The notes beneath the pieces were generated by a model that was given only the letters and a program-made list of their open reading frames with translations, was not told the origin of the DNA and made no database searches. The position numbers were made by a program, and so were the translations under genes. Below, piece by piece: positions 11,160 to 21,300 of a stretch of DNA of 64,000 bases; positions within the stretch are counted from its first letter, which is position 1, and every line of letters starts with the position of its first letter. The stretch spans positions 18,732,474 to 18,796,473 of the forward strand of contig JALMQS010000085.1 in the NCBI GenBank assembly GCA_024734495.1. The letters are read 5' to 3'. This DNA comes from Forficula auricularia. Lineage: Eukaryota; Arthropoda; Insecta; Dermaptera; Forficulidae.

Positions 11160-11450
11160 TGATGTGAGGTGGGCGGGTGGTTCGTTTTGCTCAGTGAAAT
11201 GCATCGCACGTGCCATGTTTCCTGATTTGTCGAGGAAGAAGGATTTGGGGTTGATTGGCATGATGCATATGCAGCCAGTTTGTCGTCGCCGTGCCGGGAA
11301 GAGATGAGCAAACCAAACAACCCTCAAGGTCTGTTCCGAATCCTAATGGCCGACAATCTCAATCGAGCCAAGAAAGCCAACGAGTGAGTGCCTACCTCTT
11401 GTGGGCTTGGACTTACACACATACGCACAGTTGAATTACAATCCAATTGA
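11160..11450. other. GC-richer single-copy island
   Basis: The base composition rises well above the surroundings and I see no repeat relatives in the window. It contains the candidate exon described next. It may be part of a host gene or a conserved non-coding element. Confidence 0.35.
11304..11383 (+). CDS. Candidate first coding exon (hypothetical)
   Basis: An ATG opens a 26-codon run beginning MSKPNNPQGLFRILMADN and ending in KKANE, just before a GTGAGT splice-donor-like site at 11384. The frame stays open upstream to a stop at 11223. Codons use all third positions in a coding-like way, and the block is GC-richer than its surroundings. I do not recognise the protein. A longer minus-strand frame overlaps, so coding strand and reality are uncertain. 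Confidence 0.22.
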
Positions 11451-11507
11451 ATTGAATTACACACATTCTAGAAAAATCTTCTTTTTTAGGGTTCCGTACA
11501 AAAGGTG

Positions 11508-12432
11508 TACTACTGTGGGCAATAAATAGTAAGACTTTGTTCTTAATTTTAAAATTCTTTATTTATTCTTCCAAATCTATTTCGTCCCCTCTAAGTAATC
11601 CCCCCGGCCTCAATACACTTGCGCCAACGTTTTTTCCAATCCTCGAAACAGTTGTTAAAGCCAATTTCCGGAATAGCCTTCAATGCGCGTAGCGATTCGA
11701 GTTTAATATCTTCAATTGACTCAAAGCGGTTTCCCCGGAACGGTCCTTTGAGTTTGCTAAACAGCCAGAAGTCACAAGGAGCTAAATCAGGCGAATACGG
11801 TGGTTGGGGAACGATATTGATTGAATTTTTGGCGAAAAACTCACGAATAATCAATGCAGTATGCGAAGGTGCATTATCGTGGTGCAAAAACCAAGAGTTG
11901 TCGGCCCATAATTCCGGCCTCTTTTTACGAATAGGTTCGCGCAAACGACTCATAACACTCAAATAGTATTCCTTGTTGACAGTTTGGCCAGTCGGAAGGA
12001 ATTCGAGTGCACCACACTTCGATAATCGAAGAAAACTGTTAAGAGGACCTTGATTTTTGACTTGTTCGTCGTCAACGCGTTTTCGACCCTCTTTGAACAG
12101 TTTGTACCAAAAACACTTGCTCGCGACATACAATTATCACCGAAGGCCTTTTGCAACATTCTGAACGTTTCGGCACCAGAAATTTGATTCCGCATACAAA
12201 ATTTAATGGAACTTCTTTGTTGAATAATTTCACTCATAGTAAAAATCGCCGAATGCACTTTTTGTACTTCAGAAAGACAAGCGTATACTAAACACCAATG
12301 ATTATTTTGATGTGACATTTGGCACAGATGTCACTGACAGTCATACCAGCTCTGAAAAAATATATTTCGACGAATGGATTTCCGGGCGAAATTTAAATTA
12401 AAAAGTCTTACTATTTATTGTCCACAGTAGTA
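11508..12432 (-). mobile_element. mariner transposon, internally deleted
   Basis: Terminal inverted repeats of about 29 bases begin CTACTGTGGGCAATAAATAG at the left and end with the near-exact complement at the right. Each is flanked by TA, the target duplication of Tc1/mariner elements. Between them lies a minus-strand transposase relic. At about 920 bases the element is shorter than a full mariner (about 1.3 kb), consistent with an internal deletion. The TIRs differ by only about one base, so it is not very old. Confidence 0.88.
11591..12237 (-). pseudogene. mariner transposase, DD34D, deleted and frameshifted
   Basis: The product is a cut-and-paste transposase that binds its own TIRs. It starts MSEIIQQRSSIKFCMRNQIS (12237 downward) with the N-terminal helix-turn-helix. 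About 100 residues between this domain and the first catalytic region are missing: the text jumps from the EWYKLFK-equivalent region to VLLTVFFDYR, which holds the first Asp. A frame change near 11,960-12,130 separates the two halves. The C-terminal half keeps HHDNAPSHT (second Asp) and YSPDLAPCDFWLFSKLK (third Asp), with exactly 34 residues between, defining DD34D. The C-terminus ends GGIT at 11591. It is non-functional, although its TIRs could be mobilised in trans. Confidence 0.9.
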
Positions 12433-12486
12433 TATTAAGGGTGGCCAAACTACTAGATTTTAGGGACTACGTTTTGGGGGAAAGTG

Positions 12487-13432
12487 TAGGGTAAATCCGG
12501 GACAGACGCCACACTCGGGAGAGATGCCGCACCCCTTGTAGTTCAAAAACTACCAGCTAGATCATAGTGCAGGCTAGTCCGCCTTATCAGTTGGACATTT
12601 AGATTGATAGGAAACTGTTTTTATCTGATTGTGAAGAATATTTTACTGACTACAAGCTAAAATCAAAGGTAAGACTCTCATTACACACTCTAAAATTTTT
12701 CTTAAGCTTCACTTATGAATTTATTAAAAGCTAATATTTTAAATATTCGAATAAAGTCAAATAGATAGTAAATAACGAAACCTTTAGTTAGGTTATGAGA
12801 CGGTTTTTGGTTTGATTGCTACTAATCGAGGCAAGGGGTAGGGTGTGGCATCTCACTAGTGCTAAATGGGATAGATGCCACACTGCGATGAAAACTACTC
12901 TTCAACTTTCATGAAATGTGATTGGTTGCGTTGTACAATATGCCAGAGATGGCTTCTTGAGGACTGCACTATTTTGAAGAATTTTGTGTCGATTGTGGTT
13001 GCCAAAATAGAAAAATTTATAAAAAAGACTAAATATTGTCCAATTATTATTGTTTTCATTTGGAAAAATCTTGTTTACAATCTTTAAAGAACTTTCTATG
13101 TTCAAAATATATATATTTAGCTTTTTTATAGCTAAAATTTTTTTAGTTATTAAATACTTTTAATAACAATGTTTTTACTACTATTGTAATTTGTAATTTA
13201 AAGAGATGTGGCATCTCCCCTGACACCTGTGTGTGAGACGCCACAGAGTAACGTTTTACAAATAAATTTTTTCTACTTATTATATTGTTTTTAATTTAAT
13301 AATAACTCATTATCCACTTAATACATTTGATTGTGTTAACATAACAACTATTTACTTATAGTTATGTGCCCCATGGCCTTTAGAATAATGTTTTTTGAAA
13401 ATGTGCGGCATCTCTCCCGGATTTACCCTACC
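12487..13432. mobile_element. Non-autonomous TIR element with repeated GATGCCACAC words
   Basis: The ends are inverted: TAGGGTAAATCCGGGA at the left and TCCCGGATTTACCCTA at the right, followed inward by AGA-GCC-CAC. The TA at each tip could be a TA target duplication. The words GATGCCGCAC, GATGCCACAC, GATGTGGCATCTCCC and GACGCCACAG recur inside at about 12,523, 12,873, 13,205 and 13,237, like subterminal protein-binding repeats. Open frames of about 70 codons on both strands show no domain. The superfamily is not recognised. Confidence 0.65.
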
Positions 13433-13689
13433 TGAGGGCGACTACGTTTTTTGGTGACCCTTTGAAATCTCCTTCCCTCAATAATTTGTTACCCTTACGC
13501 TATACCTCTATTAAATAAAATGTTTACAATTTTGTCAAATATTTAAACGAAGATCTGAAAATTAAACATCAATCATTTTAAAAATAAATGTAGTGGACCC
13601 GCGCACACCAAACAGAAGTACTGAGGAACGGGTCGTCTAAGTAACTAAGTAAGTAAATAAATGTAGTTTATTAGTAATGAAGCTGTTGA

Positions 13690-13870
13690 AGCTTTTATTT
13701 TTGTGATTAATTTGATTAAAGTTTAAATTTTTATTTAAATCACACATGATTACTTTATAATTATTTATTGAAACAAATAATTACAATTTTAATACAACGA
13801 TTCGATCGACTTATTCTGCGATCGTTCTCAAGTATGAGCACCCACTCCGATTATAGGTTAACTAAGTCAA
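13690..13870 (-). repeat. Family F repeat, inverted counterpart of 845-1065
   Basis: It shares ACTTGAGAACGATCGCAGAATAAG (split words) and the AATAATTATAAAG-type body with the copy at 845-1065, in opposite orientation. The hammerhead-like core again reads CTTGAGA, and the GAAA box is changed (GAATCGTT). It lies 50-200 bases from the next ribozyme foldback. Confidence 0.55.
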
Positions 13871-14098
13871 CTTAAATGTAGTTTATTTTTAATGAAATTT
13901 TAGTTAAATAAATATTAAACATTTCTTTAGTACAGTGATTCTTAACCTGGGTTCCGTGCAACCCCAGGGTTCCACAAAGGGATGTTTGGGGTTCCCTGCG
14001 CCTAGAGTTCAATAAAAGAAAAAATATAAAAACAAAAATAGTATTGAAGGAGACAATAAAAGAGTGTGTCTTCTGCTGAAAGTATAAATTTTATTTAT

Positions 14099-14152
14099 TT
14101 ATAATGGGACTATAGTTTCGAGGGCTTTGCCCTCTTCATCAGTCTATTACAA
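14099..14152 (-). ncRNA. Hammerhead-like ribozyme (left arm)
   Basis: On the minus strand CTGATGA (14142-14136), linker A, stem II GAGGGC/GCCCTC with loop AAA, and GAAA (14119-14116) are followed by CTATAGTC: the palindrome ACUAUAGU, then C17. Distal stem I pairs UUAUAA with UUGUAA. The first pair next to the core is C with A rather than the U-A of the right arm, so this copy may be weaker. Confidence 0.7.
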
Positions 14153-14564
14153 TGTATTCACAGGAATTAATTTATGAATGAAATGTTAACATCTTTCATG
14201 TGGTTAGGTTAAGAAATTATACAGGGTGGGCAAGTTAAGAATTGAAATTTATACTTGTTTTATTATTTTGGCTCTAGGTGGCGTTCGTGAAGTTTATATT
14301 TTAGCGGCTATTTTTAAAATAAAGCTTTCGGGAATTTCTATTTTCCGATTTAAGAATTTTTTTGGTGAATTATTGTATGATTTTAAAATTTCTAACGATT
14401 CGAAAATAGCCGCTAAAATATAAACTTCACCAACGCCACCTACAGCCAAAATAATAAAACAAGTATAAATTTCAATTCTTAACTTGCCCACCCTGTATAA
14501 TTTCTCAACCTAACCACATGAAAGATGTTAACCTTTCACTCATAAATTAATTCCTGTGAATACA

Positions 14565-14618
14565 TTGTAATAGACTGATGAAGAGGGCAAAGCCCTCGAA
14601 ACTATAGTCTCGTTATAA
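14565..14618 (+). ncRNA. Hammerhead-like ribozyme (right arm)
   Basis: CTGATGA (14575-14581), linker A, stem II 14583-14588/14592-14597 (six pairs, loop AAA), GAAA (14598-14601), then CTATAGTC. Bases 14601-14608 read ACUAUAGU, which is self-complementary. It can form either a two-pair stem III with a UAUA loop or an eight-pair intermolecular stem. GUC ends at 14609, the predicted cleavage site. Stem I: UC (14610-14611) with GA (14573-14574), a small internal loop, then 14613-14618 with 14565-14570. One of the most complete copies. Confidence 0.77.
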
Positions 14619-14869
14619 ATAAATAAAATTTATACTTCCAGCAGAAGACACACTCTTTTATTGTCTCCTTCAATATATAAAAATTCTGCTACTCTCGGCA
14701 AAAACTTTCATTTTAACAAAAATAGTAGTTAGTAGTAACACCAGAAACACAGTAACACAATAACACAGGCTCAATAAATTGTAAATTAATAAAAAACTAA
14801 TTAATTAGAGGTATTTTCTATTGGAAAAAGATTGGTAGACTCAATGCTGAATTGATGCCATGACACACA

Positions 14870-15645
14870 ATGAATAAAATAATTGTTGTTGTTGATGAAT
14901 ATACAATATACCTATATGAAAAATCATCGCATATGATTTCGTTTACCTTGGTAAGTACCATATTCAGAATTCGTTTAATTAACTTTTTGCTACCGAAAAT
15001 GGTAGATACCGATAAAATAGGGAAATTGAAGAAAAAGCATTTTCTCTACTCATATTTCAATTATTATTCGTCTTTTAACCGGTTTCCAGAAAAATCGATA
15101 CCAAGCACGAGAATTCAATTAGAACAAGACTCAATCAAATCTTGAACAGATTCTGTTAAACAGAAAAATCACTTGAATTGCATGAGAGAAGGAAGGGTTA
15201 CCAATGAGATTCTCCCCCCGTGGTTGAGGTGCTAGGTTTTCTTCTAAAGGGTGGGATCATCTGCTATATCGAAAGGGCGGATGTGTCCAAGTCTCAAATA
15301 TTTATCAAGCCCGGTACTCCACTAATATCATAACAGTGGTGGCTAATTTAGTAAGGCCTTCCCTCGGGACTTGCCTCTCTCTCTTCGGGTATATTGAATT
15401 TACTCGCCCTTGCCACCCAAATACACAGACAGAATGAGAGAGGGGGTGAGTTATCTATTAAAGTTTCACCCCTTCACGTGGAAATAGCCTGGCTTATTGA
15501 ATATTCAATTAACAACCCTCATTCTCAGGTTACTTTTCAAGAATCGACCAGAAGACAAAGAATTATTATACCTACCTATTTATTACACATTTTCTTAATA
15601 GTGAATGTAATCTTATATTATATTAACGAGTAATTCTTGAATATA
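14870..15645. other. Unassigned DNA, no gene recognised
   Basis: Two open frames of 79-91 codons on the plus strand carry no domain signature. Part (15,150-15,450) is GC-richer and single-copy-looking. I cannot assign a function. Confidence 0.35.
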
Positions 15646-15649
15646 TATA

Positions 15650-15745
15650 TATGGTACTAGCTGTACCCGGCGTGTCTCCGGCACACCTGTCCCAGCTAGG
15701 CCCTCAGGCCGGGGTACTCTGACGGGCGGCGTCTCGGGATTGAAG
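15650..15745 (+). repeat. GC-rich repeat fragment related to family E core
   Basis: CTAGCTGTACCCGGCGTG and GACGGGCGGCGTCTCGG resemble the family E hairpin core. A (TA)n microsatellite follows at about 15,787-15,818. No coding content. Confidence 0.5.
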
Positions 15746-15783
15746 CATTAGCTCTCCAAAATTGATTACCTTTTATGTAAATT

Positions 15784-15821
<38 letters not shown>

Positions 15822-15964
15822 ATTTCTTAGGTGACTTTGACCATTTAAAGAAAGATTCAACTTCTTTGAAAATATTCGTTTATTAAAATGCAAATTTATA
15901 ACAAAAATCTATTCATTCATATTTATTTTGTTATGAATAAAATTAAAAAATATTGTTAGAGTTC

Positions 15965-16290
15965 GTGGGTGTAATGAAACTGTGCTAGATGAAGGAAGAG
16001 GTATCAGCCAAAGATGGAATCACTGGATTCAATAAAACACCTTTAATAAAACGTTTCGGCCTGAATTTATATTCATTCTGAAACTTTTGGGTCCAGGTAA
16101 TTTATAAATTTACATTAAGCTAAAAAAAAATTATTTTTGACAAGGCTTGGTTCGATCACATATGTGTACCACATTTTGTGTATAACTTCTAATTAATTGA
16201 AGATGGCCAAATAAAATTCAGGCCGAAACGTTTTATTAAAGGTGTTTTAATTCCATCTTTGGCTGATACCTCCTCCTTCATGTAGTAAAA
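15965..16290. repeat. Foldback, degraded relative of the 19.9-20.35 kb element
   Basis: It shares AGATGGAATCACTGG, TTCGGCCTGAATTT and GACAAGGCTTGGTTCGATC with the 19.9 kb element. The left-arm motif has lost CTGAAGA by an internal deletion (16,055-16,080). The right arm (16,197-16,236) keeps GGCC/GGCC stem II and GAAACGTT but has TTGAAGA, so C3 is changed. Both ribozymes are predicted dead. Confidence 0.7.
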
Positions 16291-16439
16291 TTAAAAAATT
16301 AAATTGATTTTAAATTGATTATACTAAATCAGTGCGATTCGCGAAAGTGAGAAAATAATGTGTACAAAATTTCATCTCAATCAGACAAATGGTGTCAGAG
16401 TCCATTAACGTCAAACAGACAGACCAAAAAACATCCAAA

Positions 16440-17275
16440 TTTATATATATTATTATATTATATGTATAATAGAATCGGTTTTTCGGAAATGCCTTGAAAG
16501 ATTGCCCTTTGGGTCGATAATTCGATCTGCCAGAGTCTCCTCTTCAGGTAACTTTAATTTGACGGTTTTCTTAATTAAATTAATTATTCACATATAGGTG
16601 TGTCAATAAAAATGTAAAATTAAATTATTTTTCAATTTCTTTTTATTAATTAATTGTTTTTTTTAAACTTTAAAACTCACTAATAGATCATTAGAAACAT
16701 TATTATATATTAAAATTAATAAATTTAATCAATTAGACGATCGGGATGAATTTACCAATCGACTTGATTGGGGAATAATGGAATTGAAATAATTATCGGA
16801 AAAGAGGTTTTTTATCTAATTAGATTTTTCCTCTTATTAAAAACAAGGACTAAAGATGAATAAGGACACTCGATGGTGGAGAAGTAATCTCCGGAATCGA
16901 AGCAAAAATACAATGTATACATTAATTAATGTAAAATAATTGGTTTAAATTAATCAATTAGACAACTGATTCAATAAATTGTTAATTAATTTAAAAAATA
17001 ATTAATTAATTATATGTATTTTCTATTGAAGATGAAGTGGTATAACTCAATGCTGAATTAATGCAAAGGATAAAAATTAACACAAATTCGTCGTCCCTCC
17101 TTCTTAAAAGTCTCAACCACTCAACAAAGGAACTTTACTGTATAATAATATTACTTTTAATTGAAATTAACTTCGAAACTCTCTGCACAGCGATGCCTTG
17201 ATGATGGACCGAACGATTCAAAACGTTGCCAATTCTGACTGCAAATAAAAATCGACCTTTTCCCTGAATTTAATA
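16440..17275 (+). repeat. Family C repeat with family D inserted or embedded
   Basis: Family C is a ~640-bp dispersed repeat, most complete at 43.11-43.75 kb. Shared words are GGGTCGATAATTCGATCTG, ATAGATCATTAGAAACATTATT, AACTCAATGCTGAATTAATGC and CAAAACGTTGCCAA. This copy is longer because family D (16,785-16,950) lies within it. It holds TTGATGATGG...CAAAACGTT near 17,198, possibly a drifted ribozyme core. No protein frame. Confidence 0.6.
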
Positions 17276-17642
17276 TAATTAATTTAATATTAAAATATAG
17301 GCTTTAACGAAAGCAAAACGTTACCGAGCAACTCTTGATCTGATAAGTAGGTACTAAAATGGGATTCAATAGATTTCGGGTGGACCTGCAAGTTAGGCAA
17401 CCATCTGAACAAGATGACATCAAAAATGATTCCTGAAGAGAGGCGAGCAGCTGATGGAATGGACAGAAAACATACATACACACGGGTAAATAGATAGATG
17501 GGATGTTGTCTCGTGAGCAATTGGATTTGGACAAATTGTTGTAGTTGATCGTTAACGTCTAAATTACTTGTGTTTCGATGTTAAATTTGAAAAATTAAAA
17601 TGAGAAAAAAATAATGCGATTTATAAAAGAGACAGAGATGAG

Positions 17643-17752
17643 ATGAGAGTGAAGAGAGTCTGCTGTTGTTGTCCGGTGCCGAAGAACAAGAGGATCATTC
17701 GTCACGCAACAAACGACAACTCAATTACTCTATTGTTCGTTGATTACCTGAA
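17643..17752 (+). CDS. Candidate first coding exon (hypothetical)
   Basis: An ATG opens 36-37 codons beginning MRVKRVCCCCPVPKNKR and ending FVDYLK, immediately followed by a GTGAGG donor-like site at 17753; the frame closes soon after if unspliced. The block (17.65-17.95 kb) is GC-richer and not repeated in the window. A basic start with four adjacent cysteines could be a lipidated or membrane-proximal tail, but this is speculation. No downstream exon was identified. Confidence 0.2.
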
Positions 17753-18067
17753 GGTGAGGTCTTAAGATGGAGCAACAGCCTCCCGCTCACTTGGATCACT
17801 TTTTTTCACATCGATCGCACCCTTTGACGACGACAACTCAATTATCCTGGTCATAATGGGCTTCCTTCGCCCGCCCAAACACTTGTCGCCCGCAACTGGC
17901 CAATCCAAATCACTCGCAACCGGACAAGCAAAATCGCCCACAACCGACCAAGATTAGGTGAAATTTTCATAAAAGAAATCACGACTGAAACCACCTAATC
18001 TAGATATTTTTAATGAAATAATCGATTCAGAAAACACAACGTTTAGAGTTCTGGAATTATAGGTAGG

Positions 18068-18945
18068 TCCAGAAAAAAATTCATTTTTGAAAATGAAAAG
18101 AAAACAAAACGATTATATTTAAAAGCGTTTAATCTCATACAATATTAGGTTTATTAAATGTAATTTTAGTTTTTGAAAATTAAATCATCAATATGATGTA
18201 CTTGGCTGTTGCAACACTCTTCCAAACGGGAACGAAAATTATGAAAAACTTTTAACTGTTTCTTTTGAAATGGCTTCCATTTCTTGCTGCATATTCAGCT
18301 TCAATTGCCGCAATGTTGTCGGATTATTAGCGTATACCTCGCTTTTACGGTGTCTCCATAAAAAGAAGTCTGCTGGACTCAAATCGGGACTCCTCGGAGG
18401 TCAGGTTATGTCACCCCTCCGTGAAATCAGTTTCTAAGGAAACATATCCCTTATCAGACGCATGCTCTCATAAGAAGTTGCAAGAATCGCGAGGTTATAA
18501 TCGAAACACATGGTTTCAGCATGATGGAGTCACGTGTCACACTTCGAATGAGAGCATGCTCGTGATAAGGGATATGTTTTCTCCGAAACTGATTTCACGG
18601 AGGGGTGACATAACTTGGGCTCCGAGAAGTCCCGATTTAAGTCCAGCAGACATCTTTTTATGGGGACACCTTAAAAGCAAGGTATACGCTAATAATCCGA
18701 CAACATTGCGGCAATTGAAGCTGAATATGCAGCAAGACATGGAAGCCATTTCAAAAGAAAATCCTATTAAAGTTTTTCAAAATTTTCGAGCCCGTTTGAG
18801 AGAGTGTTGCAACAGCCAAAGACGTCATCTTGATGATTTAATTTTCAAAAACTAAAATTACATTTAATAAACTGTATACTGTAAAAGATTAAACGCTTTT
18901 AAATATAATGGTTTTGTTTTGTTTTCCTATTTTAAAAAATTAATT
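18068..18945. mobile_element. Palindromised DD41D Tc1/mariner element
   Basis: The region is a foldback: the left ~400 bases (18,068-18,475) are the reverse complement of the right ~390 (18,548-18,945), around a 72-base centre. The right arm encodes the C-terminal half of a transposase, so the left arm carries the same coding sequence in reverse. The arms differ by small indels, so they diverged after duplication. This is not a normal transposon layout, in which only short TIRs are inverted. Confidence 0.8.
18480..18855 (+). pseudogene. DD41D Tc1/mariner transposase, C-terminal fragment
   Basis: Recognisable parts are TWFQHDGVTCHT (second catalytic Asp), then RSPDLSPADIFLWGHLKSK with the third Asp in PAD. 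There are 41 residues between the two Asp, the DD41D spacing of rosa-type relatives. The tail RLRECCNSQRRHLDDLIF is typical of this group. The N-terminal DNA-binding domain and first catalytic Asp are missing. The open frame begins at 18421, but residues before about 18,480 come from the mirrored arm. It cannot transpose by itself. Confidence 0.85.
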
Positions 18946-19109
18946 TCTGCCTCGACTCGACCTCATAATATTTTGAAGTGGTCTATTCTAAAAGATAATC
19001 AAATTGATTGCTTTATTTTTGTACGTACATTTTGTATGTACTATTTGTACTTTTTGTACTATTTGTACTTTTTGTATGTACTATTTGTACTATTTGTACT
19101 TTTTGTATG

Positions 19110-19750
19110 TACTACTATTAAATGAATAATTCTTGTATATAGAATATGTTTCTTGAAAACTGTTCTATTGATTGAAAATCACGGATTAGGGATTTTTCGG
19201 ATCCATGAATTGATCTATATCAGGGTCTCATATTCAGATAACATTAATTTGCATGTTTTTTTCTTAATTAAACTAATTATTAACAGGTGGGTGTCCCAAT
19301 ATAATTCACTTTTTTATTTCTATTTCATTTTATTAATTAAATGTTTTTTTTTTTTTAATTTTACAATCCACTTATAGTTGATTACATTATTATATATTAC
19401 AACTAGAAAATTTAATTAATTAAAGGCATTTTTTTTATTTAAAACGAAGTGGTAGAACTCAATGCTGAATTGATGCAAAGGCAGCCCAAGGATAAATGAG
19501 CAATTGAGAACCACAAATCCCGGATAAAATAATCTATTAGAAAGTAATTTTCATCTTCTTAAAAAACCCGACGAATCAGAGTATTGTGTACATTCTTCTT
19601 CACTATTTAAAAGTGTCAGGAAGGAATCTATCTCCCTGTATATTAATATTATTTTAAATTGCAATTAAGATCGAAACTTTGTGCGAAGAAATGCCTTGTT
19701 GATGGCGAGTAAAACGTTTACAAAAAAATGAATTCTATTTCAATTACGAT
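19110..19750 (+). repeat. Family C repeat copy
   Basis: Collinear with 43.11-43.75 kb: GAACTCAATGCTGAATTGATG, GGCAGCCCAAGGATAA and AAAACGTTTAC near the end. It is preceded by a TTTGTACTATTTGTAC short tandem array (19,020-19,115). The open frames here are repeat-derived. Confidence 0.6.
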
Positions 19751-19953
19751 AATTCTATTTGAGATTTTAAGGCTTTGTTATGATAAAAGCATAACAAATA
19801 TATATTTTTCAATTTTATTAATCCCCTAAAAGTTTATTTTTATTCTACCTTACAGGATATAGTGAAATATTGTAATTGTGCAGAAACGAAGTATTGTACT
19901 AGATGAAGGAGGATATCAGCTAAAGATGGAATCACTGGGTTCAATAAAACACC

Positions 19954-20008
19954 TTTAATGAGACGTTTCGGCCTGAATTTTATTTGGCCATCTTCAGTCA
20001 ATTAGAGT
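19954..20008 (-). ncRNA. Hammerhead-like ribozyme (left arm)
   Basis: On the minus strand CTGAAGA (19997-19991), linker T, stem II GGCC/GGCC with a 12-base loop, GAAA (19969-19966), palindrome ACGU and C17 are all present. Proximal stem I pairs UCA with UGA directly beside the core, then UUA with UAA after a mismatch. Core bases are all intact. Confidence 0.7.
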
Positions 20009-20232
20009 TATACACAAAATGCGGTACACATATGTGATCGAACCAAGCCTTGTCAAAAATAAAAATTTCTTTTAGCTTCATGCGAATTTATAACGTGCCT
20101 GGACCCAAAAGTTTCAGAATGAAAGTAATGAGTTTATGGGTCCAGGCACGTTATAAATGAAGCTAAAAGAAATTTTTATTTTTGACAAGGCTTGGTTCGA
20201 TCACATATGTGTACCGCATTTTGTGTATAACT

Positions 20233-20284
20233 CCTAATTGACTGAAGATGGCCAAATAAAATTCAGCCCGAAACGTCACATTAA
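20233..20284 (+). ncRNA. Hammerhead-like ribozyme (right arm)
   Basis: CTGAAGA (20242-20248), linker T, stem II GGCC with GCCC (one mismatch), GAAA (20270-20273), ACGU and C17 (20277). The first stem I base is A instead of U, so this copy is slightly degraded compared with its partner. Confidence 0.62.
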
Positions 20285-20394
20285 AGGTGTTTTATTGAAC
20301 CCAGTGATTCCATCTTTGGCTGATACCTCCTCCTTCATCTAGTACAGTTTCATCACAGCCACGAACTCTTAGAACTTACAAGAAACGAAGTATT

Positions 20395-21300
20395 GTTTAT
20401 TTTTACTTTACCTACAAATATGGTCAAGTATTGTAATCGTGCATGAAAAAAGTGGTTTTTGGCATCTTTTTTTCGAAATATCTCAAAAACGGCTGAAACT
20501 ATTATGATTAAAAAAATTGGGCGAAACCATGACATTTCGGTCTATAAAAAAGCTCTTATAAGCCAACATCGAAAAAATTATATTTTTCGAGATAATAACG
20601 GTTTTGTCAAAATGTCTGTTAATCTGTTATTCTGTGCGTTACCAAATTTTGTGGACGAGCTAGCTCAAAAACTAGTGTGAATATCAAAACCAAATTTCAC
20701 ACATAGTTTTGGTGCAATGAGATTAAGAGCTGTTTAGATTTTGGTACATATCGACCCAAAATTAAGGGCGGAGGGGGGGGAGGGGTTTAAAATTTAAAAT
20801 TATAATATTTTGAAACTAAAAAAAAAAAACAAGAAAATGAAATATACAATAAAATAAATCTATAATAACGAAAATATTTTTTTTTCTAGCGCCACAATTA
20901 GGGAGATGGGGGGTAAAAAATAAAAATCTAGGCCATTTGAGCAAACTCAACCAAATTTTGTATACATAATCAGTGGGCCCCCAGGACACTAAAAATACAA
21001 AAACAAACTGCCCAAAATGGGAGGGAGGGGGGTCAAAAAATGAAAATCTAGGCCCTTGGACCAAACTCAACAAGAAGTGTATGGTAAAGTCGAGTGGATG
21101 GTCATATCAGAACGTGTCAATTTATTTGTTTGGTATTTTCGAAATATCTCGAAAACGTCTAAAACTTTTTTTTATAAAAAATATGGGCGAATTTATATGA
21201 CGTTTCGGTTATCAATAAAATCTTATACCTATATATCATATTTCGGTTACAAAAGCTTAATCAATTCAATTAGTTTAGTCCTCACCTGTTAATCAGCAAA
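20395..21300 (+). repeat. G-run dispersed repeat
   Basis: It contains several poly-G stretches (20,770-20,785; 20,905-20,915; 21,020-21,032) and words such as TTGTATACATAATCAGTGGG and GAGATTAAGAGCTG. The inverse copy is at 62.64-63.35 kb, with partial copies at 3.6-4.06, 37.6, 40.15, 47.87-47.95 and 49.57-49.97 kb. The open frames here run through the repeat and are not conserved between copies. Confidence 0.65.

Larger units (their letters stand above)
14042..14715. repeat. Large foldback with mirrored hammerhead pair, ACUAUAGU class
   Basis: Arms of roughly 270 bases (14,042-14,310 and 14,400-14,674) are near-perfect complements, and the plus arm continues into the family's terminal word CTGCTACTCTCGGCAAAA. 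Each arm has one ribozyme motif and a CAGGGTGGGCAAGTTAAGAA block. The two mirrored 65-codon frames in the centre are a by-product of the palindrome, not genes. Divergence between arms is low. Confidence 0.85.
19890..20345. repeat. Foldback with mirrored hammerhead pair, ACGU class
   Basis: Arms of about 190-200 bases (19,890-20,115 and 20,140-20,345) are near-perfect complements, from CTAGATGAAGGAGG-ATATCAGC at the tip to CTGGACCCA at the centre. Each arm carries one ribozyme motif. A decayed relative is at 15.97-16.29 kb. Confidence 0.82.

Noticed and set aside
14226..14491. Two nearly identical 65-residue frames on opposite strands
   Set aside because: They are the same arm of one palindrome read twice; there is no independent coding evidence.
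16470..16560. CTGAAGAGGAGACTCTGG...GATCGAATTATCG on the minus strand as a hammerhead
   Set aside because: A GATC/GATC hairpin can form in the 43.2 kb relative, but it is three bases from the core and GAAA reads GAAT; too degraded to call.
19020..19115. Tandem TTTGTACTATTTGTAC as a regulatory array
   Set aside because: It is a simple short-period repeat with no other supporting signal.
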